Assembly (NCBI GenBank): GCA_963772065.1
Contig: CAVYVZ010000009.1
Span: 558,001-622,000, forward strand
DNA length: 64,000 nucleotides
Origin: CAVYVZ01 sp963772065
Lineage (GTDB): Bacteria > Acidobacteriota > Vicinamibacteria > Vicinamibacterales > UBA2999
Direction of reading: 5' to 3'
The number at the start of each line of letters is the position of its first letter. Positions within the stretch are counted from its first letter, which is position 1. The notes beneath the pieces were generated by a model, which was not told where the DNA came from, ran no database searches, and saw nothing but the letters and a program-made list of their open reading frames with translations. Below are positions 1 to 9,443 of this stretch, piece by piece. The translations under genes and the position numbers were made by a program.

Positions 1-2202
1 GGTCTGTGGGAAGCCAAGACGATCGTGGACAACCGCGACGAAATCATGCGGCGGACGGTCGTCATGCGCGAGTGCGCGATGCTGCAGGGCGTCGACCTCG
101 AACGATGCGAGCGTGACGTCGAGCTCGAGGCGGGCGACATCGTCACGGCGCAGCGGCTCGATACCGCCATGTCGCTCCGGGGCCTGCAAGATCTGCTCAG
201 CGATTTGTCACAGGTCGAGGGACCAAAGAACCTGATTCTGCTCTCCGAGGGCCTGATTCTGGACGGCACCGGCGGTGAGCTCGACGACATCGTGCGCCTT
301 GCCGCCGTGGGCCGCGTGAGCATCAACGTGCTGCTCATGGACGTGCCGCGCTTCGAGGTCACGCAAGCCCAGCTTCCGCCGTCGGCGAGCGAGGATCGTC
401 AGATGCAGGTCCAGGGCCTCGAGAACCTCGCGGGCCTGTCGCGCGGCGGGCTGTTTCGCGTCATCGGGACCGGCGATTCCATCTTCGATCGTCTCGCGTC
501 CGAGATGTCGGCGTTCTATCTGCTCGGCGTCGAGCAGGCGACGCGCGATCGCGACGGCAAGCGGCATCGCATCGACGTCGACGTCCGGCGCCGCAACGTC
601 ACGGTGCGCTCGCGCCGTGCGTTCGTGCTCTCGGCGGCCACCGGCCCACGCGTCACGCCGGAAGATCGCCTCGTGTCGGCGCTGAAGACGCCGTTTGGAG
701 TTGCGGAGGTGCCCGTTCGGCTGACCAGTTACGCGTATCAGGACACGGGCGGCGAGAAGGTGCGCGTGGTGCTTGCCGCCGACGTCGGCCAGCCCGGCAC
801 GACGCCGGCCGAGTACACAGTGGGGTACATCCTCATCGACGATCAGGGCAAGATCGCGGCGAGCGGGCAGGAGAAGCGGAAGCTCGAGCCGGCCACGGCC
901 GGTGCGGCGAACGCAGCGCTCACCTACGTAGCTGGCCTCACGGTCGATCCGGGTCAATACCACGTGCGCTTTGGCGTGGTCGACGCGGAGGGACGCCGAG
1001 GCAGCGTCGTGCGCGACGTGCACGCCTGGAAGACTGCCGGCGAAGCATTCACCGTCGGCGACCTGATGGTCGGCGGCTTGAACGGCAGCCAGCCGTTGCG
1101 CCCGCAGGTGGAACCGCGCGTGGTCGACGGCCGCGTCGCCGCGTACGTCGAGCTCTACGCCGCGTCACCCGCCACGTTCGCCGACACGGCGGTCACCATC
1201 GAGATCGCCGACGACCAGGACGGCGCCGCGCTCACGTCCGCGCCGGCGCAGATTGTGCCCGCCCGGACCGACGGCTCCCGGATTGCGCAGGCGCTCGTGG
1301 GCGCGCGCATGTTGCCGCGCGGACGCTACGTGGCGCGCGCCACCATCACGCGCGGAGGCCGGCCGGCCGGCGTCCTGCTGCGGCCTTTCATTCTCGACGC
1401 GCCGGCGTCCGCTGCCGCAGACGGCGGCGGCATCGTTGCCGTCCCCACGATGATGCTCGCGTCGATCGCGCGCTTCGATCGCGAGATGATGCTGAAGCCG
1501 GACGTGATCTCCGCGATCATCGACGCCGTGCAGCAGACATCGCCGGCGCTGAAGGAACCGGTCGCGGCGGCCAGGGCCGGCAACTACGGGCCGGCCGCGC
1601 TCGATGCGCTGTCGACCGGCGATCAGGCGGCAGCGATGTTCTTTCGCGGCCTCGATCTGCTGACCAAGGGAGAACACGAAAAGGCGGCCACGCAGTTCCA
1701 GAACGCCGCGGGACCGAGGCGCGAATACTTTCCAGGCGCGTTCTATCTCGGCGCGTTGCTGGCCTCCGCGGGGCGCGATCAGGATGCCGCAGGCGTGTGG
1801 CAGCTCGGGATCGGCAAGGCGCCGCGGCCATCCTTCGCGTACACGGCCTTTGCCGACGCGCGCCTGCGCACCGGGCAGCCGGCGTCCGTCATCGACGTGC
1901 TCAAGCCGGCCTTCGAGCGATCCCCCGGCGATGAGCAGATTGCCAAGCGGCTGGCGATGGCCTACGTGATGACCGGCCGCTTCGGCGATGCGCTGCCGGT
2001 GCTCGACGCGTACCTGACGAAGCATCCGGCGGATCCGGACGCGCTCTTCTCGGCGATCCTGGCGCAGTACCAGATCGCGTCGCGGGCGAAAGTGACCCTC
2101 TCGGACACGGAACGCGCGAAGCTCGCGCGCTACGCGAGGGCGTACAAGGGGCCGCAGGAGGCGCTCATCTCGAAGTACCTGGACGCGCTGCAGCCCCGTT
2201 AG
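1..2202 (+). CDS. VWFA-related domain protein with C-terminal TPR-like repeats, 5' end outside window
   Basis: The reading frame is open from the first base and no convincing start lies nearby, so the N-terminus is missing. The visible 733 residues begin inside a von Willebrand A-like domain of the VWFA-related type common in Acidobacteriota: a predicted beta strand with NLILLSEG, then SINVLLMDV, and the typical ending FYLLGVEQ near residue 180. A middle beta-rich region follows, and the last ~170 residues look like TPR helices (AMFFRGLDLLTKGEHEKAATQF, GAFYLGALLASAGR). Such proteins are usually secreted; the signal peptide would be upstream of the window. Its substrate or partner is unknown. 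It converges on the ketosynthase gene with a 19-base gap and is probably not part of the biosynthetic cluster. The family call is firm; the function is not. Confidence 0.85.
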   Translation, partial: GLWEAKTIVDNRDEIMRRTVVMRECAMLQGVDLERCERDVELEAGDIVTAQRLDTAMSLRGLQDLLSDLSQVEGPKNLILLSEGLILDGTGGELDDIVRLAAVGRVSINVLLMDVPRFEVTQAQLPPSASEDRQMQVQGLENLAGLSRGGLFRVIGTGDSIFDRLASEMSAFYLLGVEQATRDRDGKRHRIDVDVRRRNVTVRSRRAFVLSAATGPRVTPEDRLVSALKTPFGVAEVPVRLTSYAYQDTGGEKVRVVLAADVGQPGTTPAEYTVGYILIDDQGKIAASGQEKRKLEPATAGAANAALTYVAGLTVDPGQYHVRFGVVDAEGRRGSVVRDVHAWKTAGEAFTVGDLMVGGLNGSQPLRPQVEPRVVDGRVAAYVELYAASPATFADTAVTIEIADDQDGAALTSAPAQIVPARTDGSRIAQALVGARMLPRGRYVARATITRGGRPAGVLLRPFILDAPASAAADGGGIVAVPTMMLASIARFDREMMLKPDVISAIIDAVQQTSPALKEPVAAARAGNYGPAALDALSTGDQAAAMFFRGLDLLTKGEHEKAATQFQNAAGPRREYFPGAFYLGALLASAGRDQDAAGVWQLGIGKAPRPSFAYTAFADARLRTGQPASVIDVLKPAFERSPGDEQIAKRLAMAYVMTGRFGDALPVLDAYLTKHPADPDALFSAILAQYQIASRAKVTLSDTERAKLARYARAYKGPQEALISKYLDALQPR

Positions 2203-2221
2203 CGAAAGCGCGCGGTCGGGG

Positions 2222-3442
2222 TCAGTCGAAAGCGCGCATCACGAGCGCGGAGTCGTTGCCCCCGAATCCCAGCGACGTCGAGACGCCGCACCGGATGCGC
2301 CCCTCGCGCGGTTGATTGGCCACGACGCTGACGGCACAGTCCGCGTCGGTCTCTTCATGGTGGATGGTCGGGGGGATCACTCCGCGCGCGACGGTCAGGG
2401 CAAGGACCGCTGCTTCCACGGCGCCAGACGCACCGAGACAGTGTCCGACCATCGATTTGATGGAGGTGACGGGAAGACGCGTCACGCGATCCCCGAACAC
2501 GCGCCTGAGGCCACGGGCTTCGGCCGAGTCATTCTGCTGTGTCGCGGTGCCATGCGCGTTGACGTGATCCACGTCGGAGGCGTTGGTTGCCGCCGCGTCG
2601 AGCGCCAATGAGACGACGGCCGCGATCGTCCGTCCTTCGGGCTCGGGCGCAGTCGCGTGGAAGGCTTCGCACGCGAGCGCATGGCCCGCCAGCTCCGCAT
2701 GGACTCTCGCCCCGCGGCGGCGGGCATGCTCAAGGTCCTCCAGCACGAGCACGCCCGCACCCTCGCCGATGTTCATGCCTGCCCGACCCTTGGCGAACGG
2801 GCGGCAGGGTTCCGTATCCATCAGCCGCAGCAGATTGAATCCCGTGAACGTCAGGCGGGCGAGCGCGTCGGTGCCTCCGGCCAGCACCACGTCGGCGCGG
2901 CCGCATCGGATGGCCTCCACCGCACGTCCGATCGCGATCGTGCTCGAGGAGCAGGCCGCCACCACGCAACCACGCGGTCCCTCGAAGCCGAAGCGCGCCG
3001 CAACGGCATCGACCGGAGTACTGAGAAAGTGGTTCCAGACATCGGACGGTCTGGAACGATCGATGCCGGACGAGAGCCACGTCCGATAGAAGTTCTCGTT
3101 CCGCAGCAGATCACCCGTCCCGGCGCCGAAAAAGACGCCGACTCGCCGCCGATCGATCGTCCGGTCCATCAGTCCGGCGTCCGCGATGGCTTCCGCGGCG
3201 GCGCCGAGGCCGATCCGGTCGCCTCGTGAATAGCGCCGCAGCCTGAGCGGAACCAGGTTCCTGTCCACAGCATCGATGTCGACTTCCGCAGCGACCCGGC
3301 TGCGGTAGCCACTGGTGTCGAAAATGCTGACGGGTCGGATACCGCACTCCCCGGCGATCATCCGCCGCCATGTTTCCTCGCGTCCGGCGCCGAGCGCCGT
3401 GACGAGGCCGATGCCGGTCACCGCGACGCGACGATCAGTCAT
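2222..3442 (-). CDS. beta-ketoacyl-ACP synthase (KAS II/FabF family), catalytically complete
   Basis: This is a 406-residue condensing enzyme of FabF length. The catalytic triad is intact: Cys164 in VVAACSSST, His297 in NAHGTAT and His334 in MVGHCLGASG. A longer frame runs upstream to 3805, but family similarity starts at the MTDRRVAVTG methionine at 3442. That ATG overlaps the stop of the preceding gene (ATGA), which argues for translational coupling. It is the last gene of a minus-strand set starting at 8729: KS-like factor, ketoreductase, ACP, large exported protein, ketosynthase. The likely role is chain elongation of an aryl polyene on the adjacent ACP (ApeO/ApeR-like). Primary fatty-acid synthesis is less likely because of the neighbours. 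Confidence 0.92.
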   Translation of the reverse strand: MTDRRVAVTGIGLVTALGAGREETWRRMIAGECGIRPVSIFDTSGYRSRVAAEVDIDAVDRNLVPLRLRRYSRGDRIGLGAAAEAIADAGLMDRTIDRRRVGVFFGAGTGDLLRNENFYRTWLSSGIDRSRPSDVWNHFLSTPVDAVAARFGFEGPRGCVVAACSSSTIAIGRAVEAIRCGRADVVLAGGTDALARLTFTGFNLLRLMDTEPCRPFAKGRAGMNIGEGAGVLVLEDLEHARRRGARVHAELAGHALACEAFHATAPEPEGRTIAAVVSLALDAAATNASDVDHVNAHGTATQQNDSAEARGLRRVFGDRVTRLPVTSIKSMVGHCLGASGAVEAAVLALTVARGVIPPTIHHEETDADCAVSVVANQPREGRIRCGVSTSLGFGGNDSALVMRAFD

Positions 3443-6387
3443 CGCAGTGGTTTCAAAAGCAGCACCTGCAAGGTTGTGGATCCGAGACCACGATAGCGCT
3501 CGGGCAGCCGGCTCTTGCCGATCTCCGCGCGCAGGATCGTATTCCATGGCGCGCGGAAGTTCACGGCCGCGCCGACCCCCGGAATCGGCTGCCAGTCCTT
3601 GTCCGACGAGCTCGCGCGGCCCCACGCATGCTCGACGAAGAGGTCCAACCGGTATTGCTCGAACACGTTGAACGAATAGGACCCACGCGCCATGGCCAGC
3701 TCGCTGAAGCGGACGCCGGACGCCGGGACGCCGTGAATCCGCGTGTCGTCGAACATGCCGAACTGATATTGCACGAACCGGTCGAGATCCCGCCCGCCGA
3801 ACCAAGCGGCGTTGACGTGGAACTTCTGGAACGGCCCGACGAGCACGTCCTTGGACACGCTGATGCTGTACTTGACGTAGGTTCGCGCGGCGGCGGCGCT
3901 GGGCTCGGCATCAGCCGCAGACGACGGATCGCCCCAATCCTCCCAACGTCCCCGCGCGTACCAGGTGCCGCCGGCCAGGAAGTTGTAGCCGCCGCGCCGA
4001 TATTCCCAGCGCGGCGCCGATGCCGTTCGTGAGCGTGCTCGACGGAGGCTGAAACGTCGCCGCGGTCGTCCGATCGCGAACGTAGGCGTCGAAGCGAAGC
4101 TGATACTGCAGCGTTGCCCGTTGAAACGGTGTGGCCTGCCATCCGATGTTCAATCCGGTCGACAGCGGCCACGTCAGCACGCGCTCGGATTCAGCCTCCC
4201 CTTCGGGCCCGTACACGCGATCGCTCGACGGAACCGCGATCGCAAAGAAATCGAGGCTCGCGTTGACGCGCGTCGAACCGACCTTGGGCCGCTGGATATT
4301 GCCGGCTCCGAGGACGCCGCCGAAGAGCAGCGCAAGCTGCGTCTGACTCGACCCGCCGAGGCTGAAGTTCAGATAGTTGATGCCGAAAATCGGCAACGGA
4401 AAGGCGTAGGAAGAGTCCCGGGTACACACCCATCGCCATCGCCTTCACTCGAGTCGTCGGGCTCTCGTTGATGACCCGCGCATTCCCCTCCTTGACGTAG
4501 TAGCGAAGGCCGGCGTCGGTCTCGCGGAACATGATGTGGTCGCTCGCGCGCGCTGACGCCCGGGCCGCCTCGAACCCGACGTCGTTCACGCTGAAGCCGG
4601 TGAAGGTCACGTCCTTCTCGACGAGGAGGTTTCGTCCGGCGACGAGCACGATTTGTCGGGCGGAGAGACCGGCGAAGAGAAATATCGGCTGGTTCTCGAT
4701 CGTGGCGACGTGCGCGTAGCGGAGGGTCTCCTCGTTGGATACCACCGGCGACGCGAGGCCTCCCTGCACGGCCTGCACTCGAATGCGCGCAAACGTGCGC
4801 TGATCGATCCAGACCGTGCCGCGATAGAGCGCGCTGTCCTTCCGGACCGGATCGAATCGAACGACGTAGCAGTCGAAGCCGTCGACACGCTCGACGCCCC
4901 GCAACTGATACGTGTACCCATCGTCGAAGCGCAGTTGCAATGGCAGGGACAGCACTTTCTCGGGTTGCAGAAGGGGAAACGGTGGCCGGTCCGTCCCCCA
5001 CTTCGATCCATTGACGGAGAACGACAGCTCCTCCCATTCCACGGCCGCACCCTCGACGAAGTAGCGGTTCTCCGTCACCACGTCATATCCGGCGTCGGTG
5101 ATCGTCGGGCGGAAATACTGTCGCATCCGGGCGGATGCCGAATAGTTGCTCACCAGGACGTCCTGCGCGAGCTGCGCCTGCTGGTGCCGTGCGATGATCT
5201 CGGCGATCGACAGCTGGCGCGGCGCCGCCACCTCGTCGCGCTCCCCCAGCACCTCGCCCGCGTCCGCGTTGAAGTCGACGAGCATCGGCCGCCCGGTCAG
5301 CGGCGCCGCGAGCTGGACCTTCCCGGTCGCCTGGTCGCGCGTGTACCCGGTGGCGGCGGGACGTGTCCCGGTCTGCAAGTCGTGGATGCCCGGAAGCCCC
5401 TCGACGGGAAGGGTCAGCGAGATCCCGAGCCGTGTCGAAGCCTGCTCCCCCCAGTAGACGAGATACGTCGAGAACGTCCGCGTGTCGAAGAGCAGCCGAT
5501 GGCGTACCGTTCCCGTGACGTCTTGATCTGCGATCGCCAGTCGCAGGCCGGCCTTCGCGGCGTCGAGCGCCGATATCGTGTGCGTCATCAGCGCCGAGAG
5601 CGGTGCAAGGGACCGAAGAGCGGCCGCAGTGACATCGGCTGCCGCCCACGCGCGCACGGCGACCGCCGTGTCGAAATCCGTCAGCACCTCGTCGAGGATG
5701 CGGCGCGACGGCTCCGTGCCAGGTGCCGCGGTGGCGCTCCGGACGGCGATCCTCGCGGACGGGTCGATCTGCTGCAGCCACGCCTCGACGCCATCATCGA
5801 GCGGTTCCCGAATAGCGAGCAGGTCGACGTACGGCGCGAGGTCGGCAGAGTAGATCTCCTTTCGCCGCGCCGCATCGAGGCTGGCCGCGCCGCCGAGAGC
5901 CAGTTGAACTCCGGCTCGCCTGGCGCGCGCTTCCGTGGCGGCGACCTGCAGAGCGAATACCGCCACCGACGATGGCTCGGTGTTGACGACGATTTCCAGA
6001 ATGGCGAGCGTCGACTGGCGCCGCTCGAGGACCTGTACGCAGCTGCGTCCGCCAGCGCGCGACGTCGGCCTCTGTCGCCGGGATCCGGATCGCGAGCCAC
6101 AGCGGCAGCCGACGCCGCTCGATCGCCGAGAGTCGGTCATCGATCGAAGCGGCGGAGAGCGGCTCGTTCAGTTCGACTCGTATGGCGACGGGAAATGCGG
6201 GCGTGCCGGCTTCGTCGAGCACGCGCAGCGCCGCGCCTGCCGGTTCATCTTCCAGGGCGATGCGGGCGCCGCCCTCGATCGCAGGCTGCGCCGTCGCCGT
6301 GACGGAGGCACCGACAACGCTCAACAGAACGGAGACCAGCGGGGCACCGAATCGGCGGAGACTCACCAGGAGCGTTGCCAGGGTCAT
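3439..6387 (-). CDS. large exported, probably outer-membrane protein of the polyene cluster (frame broken three times)
   Basis: Three consecutive frames carry one continuous protein of about 980 residues. It starts at 6387 with a signal-peptide-like segment (MTLATLLVSLRRFGAPLVSV, then a hydrophobic stretch ending in TATAQ). The frame changes near 6040, 4417 and 4010, with coding-like sequence resuming each time, and it ends at 3439 overlapping the ketosynthase start (ATGA). The N-terminal third has alternating hydrophobic strands and helices reminiscent of a TIM-type fold. The middle has a ~250-residue beta-rich region, and the C-terminus (NYLNFSLGGSSQTQLALLF, QYQLRFDAYV, NILRAEIGKS-like strands) looks like a transmembrane beta-barrel. 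I do not recognise the family. The position between ACP and ketosynthase suggests a role in export or outer-membrane insertion of the product. The breaks may be sequencing errors; if real, the gene is dead. Confidence 0.7.
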
Positions 6388-6405
6388 GACGTGCTTCGAC
6401 CAGGG

Positions 6406-6699
6406 TCACCCGGAGTTCGTGGCGCGTTGGCGCACGATGAAGTCGGCGATCGCATCGATCGACCGCAACACCTGCGCACCGGTCTCCTCATCACGAATCT
6501 GCACGCCGAACGATCGCTCGAGCTCGAGCACCAGTTCGAGGACGTCGATGGAGTCGAGCCCAAGACCCGCGCCGAACAGCGGCGCCGCATCCTCGATCTC
6601 GTCAGGGGAAATCGGTAGTCGAAGCCCGCGAACGACCGCCTGTTTGAGCTCGATTTTCAGCCGAGCGTGCTCATCGGACAGAGACGGCTCCTTCGTCAC
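6406..6699 (-). CDS. acyl carrier protein
   Basis: A 97-residue acidic helical protein with the carrier motif LGLDSIDVLELV. Ser50 is the expected phosphopantetheine attachment site, which needs a PPTase from elsewhere because none is seen here. Its start overlaps the stop of the ketoreductase gene (ATGA at 6696-6699), so the two are probably translated together. It lies 18 bases upstream of the large exported protein. In aryl-polyene systems the growing chain is carried on such a dedicated ACP rather than the housekeeping AcpP. It is the only ACP found in the cluster, whereas characterised aryl-polyene clusters have two. Confidence 0.93.
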   Translation of the reverse strand: MTKEPSLSDEHARLKIELKQAVVRGLRLPISPDEIEDAAPLFGAGLGLDSIDVLELVLELERSFGVQIRDEETGAQVLRSIDAIADFIVRQRATNSG

Positions 6700-7457
6700 A
6701 ACAGCCCGCCGTCGACGCCGATGACCTGACCGGTGACGTAGCTGGCGGCGTCGGACGCCAGAAAGGCGACGACCGACGCCACTTCGGCCGGTGTGCCGAC
6801 GCGACCCACCGGAACGGCTTTCAGATGTGCCTCCCGGACATCGTGTGGCATCGTTTCAAGGAGCTCCGTCTCGATTAATCCAGGTGCCACCGCGTTCACG
6901 AGCACACCCTTCGACGCCAGGTCGCGCGATAGCGCGCGTGTGAATCCTTCGAGCCCGGCCTTCGAGGCGGCGTAGGCTGTCTGGCCCGGCAGCGGCATTC
7001 TCGCGCTTGGCGACGACACATTGATGATGCGACCCCATCGACGGATCAACATTCCGCGAACCACGGCGCGAACGGCATGGTACGCGCCGCTGAGGTTCAC
7101 GCCCAGCATTTCGTCCCAGCGTCCTTTGCTCAGGAGCACCACGTTGGCGTCGCGCGCGATTCCCGCGTTGTTCACGAGAACGTCGACCGCGCCAAGCGAC
7201 GTGACCACCTGCTCGAAAAAGGCCTGCACGGCGGCTTCGTCTGCGACGTCGCACCGGCCGGCCCACGCCCGTTGGCCACGGGCAATCATTGCGGCTTCGA
7301 GCTCCCGCGCGGGCCGTTCGCTCTCGCGGTATGCGATGCCCACCGCGGCCCCACGCTCCGCCAACCTCTCGACGATCGCGCGGCCGATTCCTCGAGACCC
7401 TCCGGTGACGACGGCGACCCGGCCGGCCAGGCTCAATTCATCGGGCGATTGGGCCAT
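6696..7457 (-). CDS. 3-oxoacyl-ACP reductase, SDR family (FabG/ApeQ-like)
   Basis: This 253-residue short-chain dehydrogenase has the Rossmann motif TGGSRGIGRA near residue 20, NNAGIA near residue 93, and the catalytic Ser...Tyr-x-x-x-Lys set in SSPSARMPLPGQTAYAASKAG. It ends with YVTGQVIGVDGGLL, typical of FabG. It would reduce the beta-keto group after each condensation using NADPH. It overlaps the ACP gene by four bases and lies 57 bases downstream of the KS-like factor, all on the minus strand, which fits a polyene-type reductive cycle of ketosynthase, reductase and dehydratase. Confidence 0.93.
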   Translation of the reverse strand: MAQSPDELSLAGRVAVVTGGSRGIGRAIVERLAERGAAVGIAYRESERPARELEAAMIARGQRAWAGRCDVADEAAVQAFFEQVVTSLGAVDVLVNNAGIARDANVVLLSKGRWDEMLGVNLSGAYHAVRAVVRGMLIRRWGRIINVSSPSARMPLPGQTAYAASKAGLEGFTRALSRDLASKGVLVNAVAPGLIETELLETMPHDVREAHLKAVPVGRVGTPAEVASVVAFLASDAASYVTGQVIGVDGGLL

Positions 7458-7514
7458 TGTGGGTCCCCGCCGCGGGGCACCCAGATGATAGCGTATCCGA
7501 GTCGCGGGTCCGCC

Positions 7515-8729
7515 TTACGCGGCGACGCGAAGAACCGCGCTGAAGAGCGCGCCGCCGCTGGCGAAACTGTTGACCAGTACGATCGGGCCGTCGGCGCGTG
7601 TGCGCTGACGCGCAAGCCGCAGCGCGCCGGCCTCGGAACACGGCTCGAGCAGCCCGGCGATCGGCGGCACCTCGCCGGCCGCGCCGCAGAGGAACGCGGC
7701 CGCGCACGCTGCCGTTCCGGCGGCGCCTGATTCACCGAGCGCGCCTTTGATCGACGTCACCACCGGTGCCGCGTCGCCGAAGACGCGAGCGAGCGCGCGT
7801 GCTTCGATCGCATCCAGGACGCTCGTGGCGTTCGCCGACGCGTACACCACATTCACGTCATGTGGCCGGACACCGGCGTCCTCGAGGGCCTGACACATCG
7901 TGCGGGCGAGAGGCGCCGGATCGTCCGGCCACGCGTTGAGCGGCACGGCCGCGCTCGCCGCCGCAACGCCGAGAATCTCGCCGTGCCGCGCACCATGCGA
8001 GCCGTCGCCGGGCACGAGCCAGAGGACGAAGCCACCCTCTCCCATCACGAAGCCGGCGCGCGTGGCGTCGAACGGCGCCAGGCGCGACGAAAAGGCATTG
8101 TCCGGCGACATCACCTTGAACCGATCGTGCGCTTTGAACACGGTCTCGTAGATCGCCTCGACACCGCCGGCGACGAGGCCCGACACCCGCTCCTCGCGAA
8201 TGAGATCGACGGCGGTGACGATCGCCGCCAGGCCCGACGCCTCCTTGTGCGCCATCGTGATGTTCGGCCCGCGCAGCTTGTACTCGATGGCCGCAAGACT
8301 CGCGGCGGCGTTGCCGACGGTGCTGTCGAAGAGGAGCGCCGGCGCGGCGGTGACGCCGCCGCGAAACAGCGCTTCGAGAAACACCTGCGTGGATTGCCCG
8401 CCCGCAGTCGACGTTCCGAGCACCACGCCGATGGAGTCGTCGCCGTCGGCGCGAATCGACGCGTGCGCGTCCTCGAGCGCCAGCTTGGTCGCGGCCACGG
8501 CGTAGACGGCCGTGCGATCGAGCCGGCGCAGCTTCATCGCAGGGATCCATGCCGTCGGCTCGAATCCCGCAAGCGACGCGGCCAGCGTCGATCGACATGC
8601 GGACGCGTCGAATGCGGCCAGCGGCGCGACGCCTGTGCGTCCGTCGAGCAGGCCGTCGCGGAACTCTGCGTGCGTCGTACCGAACACCGAGACGATGCCG
8701 ATTCCAGCCACGCCCACGCGTCGCCGCAC
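7515..8729 (-). CDS. ketosynthase-like protein without catalytic residues (chain-length-factor type)
   Basis: The 404 residues follow the FabF fold along their length (VGVAGIGIVSVFG at the start, SGGALFSAVLRV at the end). Every catalytic residue is replaced: Glu163 (MAHKEASG) where Cys is expected, Ser in SANATS where the HGTAT His is expected, and Glu in LGESGAAG where the GHxxGAAG His is expected. This is the pattern of a KS-beta or chain-length factor that pairs with a working ketosynthase and sets product length (ApeC-like by context). The start is a GTG at 8729, only 23 bases from the divergent LolA-like gene, so the two transcription units share a very short intergenic space. It is the first gene of the minus-strand synthase operon. 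Alternative: a decayed paralogue, less likely because the fold is otherwise well kept. Confidence 0.85.
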   Translation of the reverse strand: MRRRVGVAGIGIVSVFGTTHAEFRDGLLDGRTGVAPLAAFDASACRSTLAASLAGFEPTAWIPAMKLRRLDRTAVYAVAATKLALEDAHASIRADGDDSIGVVLGTSTAGGQSTQVFLEALFRGGVTAAPALLFDSTVGNAAASLAAIEYKLRGPNITMAHKEASGLAAIVTAVDLIREERVSGLVAGGVEAIYETVFKAHDRFKVMSPDNAFSSRLAPFDATRAGFVMGEGGFVLWLVPGDGSHGARHGEILGVAAASAAVPLNAWPDDPAPLARTMCQALEDAGVRPHDVNVVYASANATSVLDAIEARALARVFGDAAPVVTSIKGALGESGAAGTAACAAAFLCGAAGEVPPIAGLLEPCSEAGALRLARQRTRADGPIVLVNSFASGGALFSAVLRVAA

Positions 8730-8752
8730 GGCGCGTACGTTATCATTTGGTC

Positions 8753-9434
8753 ATGCGCCTTCCAAGCTGCGCGAAGGCTCTCATCGTCGCGCTTGCGGCG
8801 CTCGCGCTCAGCGCATCCGTCGCTGCCGCGGTGGCGCAGTCGGGCTCACCGTCGTCGGCGAGCGCGGCGCGCGAATCGTTCGATTCGCTGTACCGAGCGG
8901 GGACACCAGACAGCCGACGGGATCAAGACGCTCACCGCGCGCTTCACGGAAACCACGACCTCGTCGCTTCTCACGCGACCGCTGATTGCGCACGGCACGC
9001 TCGCCGTGGAGCGGCCGTCGCGCGTTGCCTTGCGCTTCACCGATCCGGAGCGGCGCGTCATCGTGATCGACGACGATCGGATGACCATGCTGTGGCCGTC
9101 GCGCCAGCTGCGTCAGGTATCGAACGTGGCGTCGTCGCAAAACCGCATCAGGAAGTACCTCGCGAGCGATTCGGCCGCCGAGTTGCGGCGCCAGTTCGAC
9201 ATCGCCCTTCACGACGGCAGCGACCGGCCTGGCAGCTACGCCGTTACGCTGACCCCAAAGCCGAAGCGGATCCGCGACACGCTCACACGGCTCGACCTGT
9301 GGGTCGATCGGACGTCATTTCTCCTGAGCGCGATTCGCATGACGTTTGCGAACGGCGATACCAAGACCATGGAGTTCGAGGATGTCGAGCCGAACCGCCC
9401 GCTCGACGCCGCGACGTTCAGCGTCGATCGTTGA
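8753..9434 (+). CDS. LolA-like outer-membrane lipoprotein carrier (ApeL-like), one frame break
   Basis: The product starts at the 8753 ATG with a clear signal peptide (MRLPSCAKALIVALAALALS, then an AxA region before QSG). The frame changes at about 8893, where one extra C in tacCgag restores the sense FDSLYERGHQTADGIK. The rest of about 180 residues matches the LolA-like family of aryl-polyene clusters (IKTLTARFTETTTSSLL, LWVDRTSFLLSAIRM, ATFSVDR at the end). These periplasmic proteins carry a lipid or lipoprotein-like cargo. The MMPL exporter gene follows after 9 bases, as in known aryl-polyene clusters. The break is probably a sequencing indel. Confidence 0.8.
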
Positions 9435-9443
9435 TCCCGCCGA

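Noticed and set aside
4653..6302. Long plus-strand open frame of 549 codons opposite the exported cluster protein
   Set aside because: Composition is Arg/Gly/Pro-rich with no domain, while the minus strand carries coherent beta-rich protein through several frames.
3439..6387. Programmed frameshifting as cause of the three breaks
   Set aside because: No slippery heptamer with a downstream hairpin is evident at the sites, and similar breaks occur in many unrelated genes in the window.
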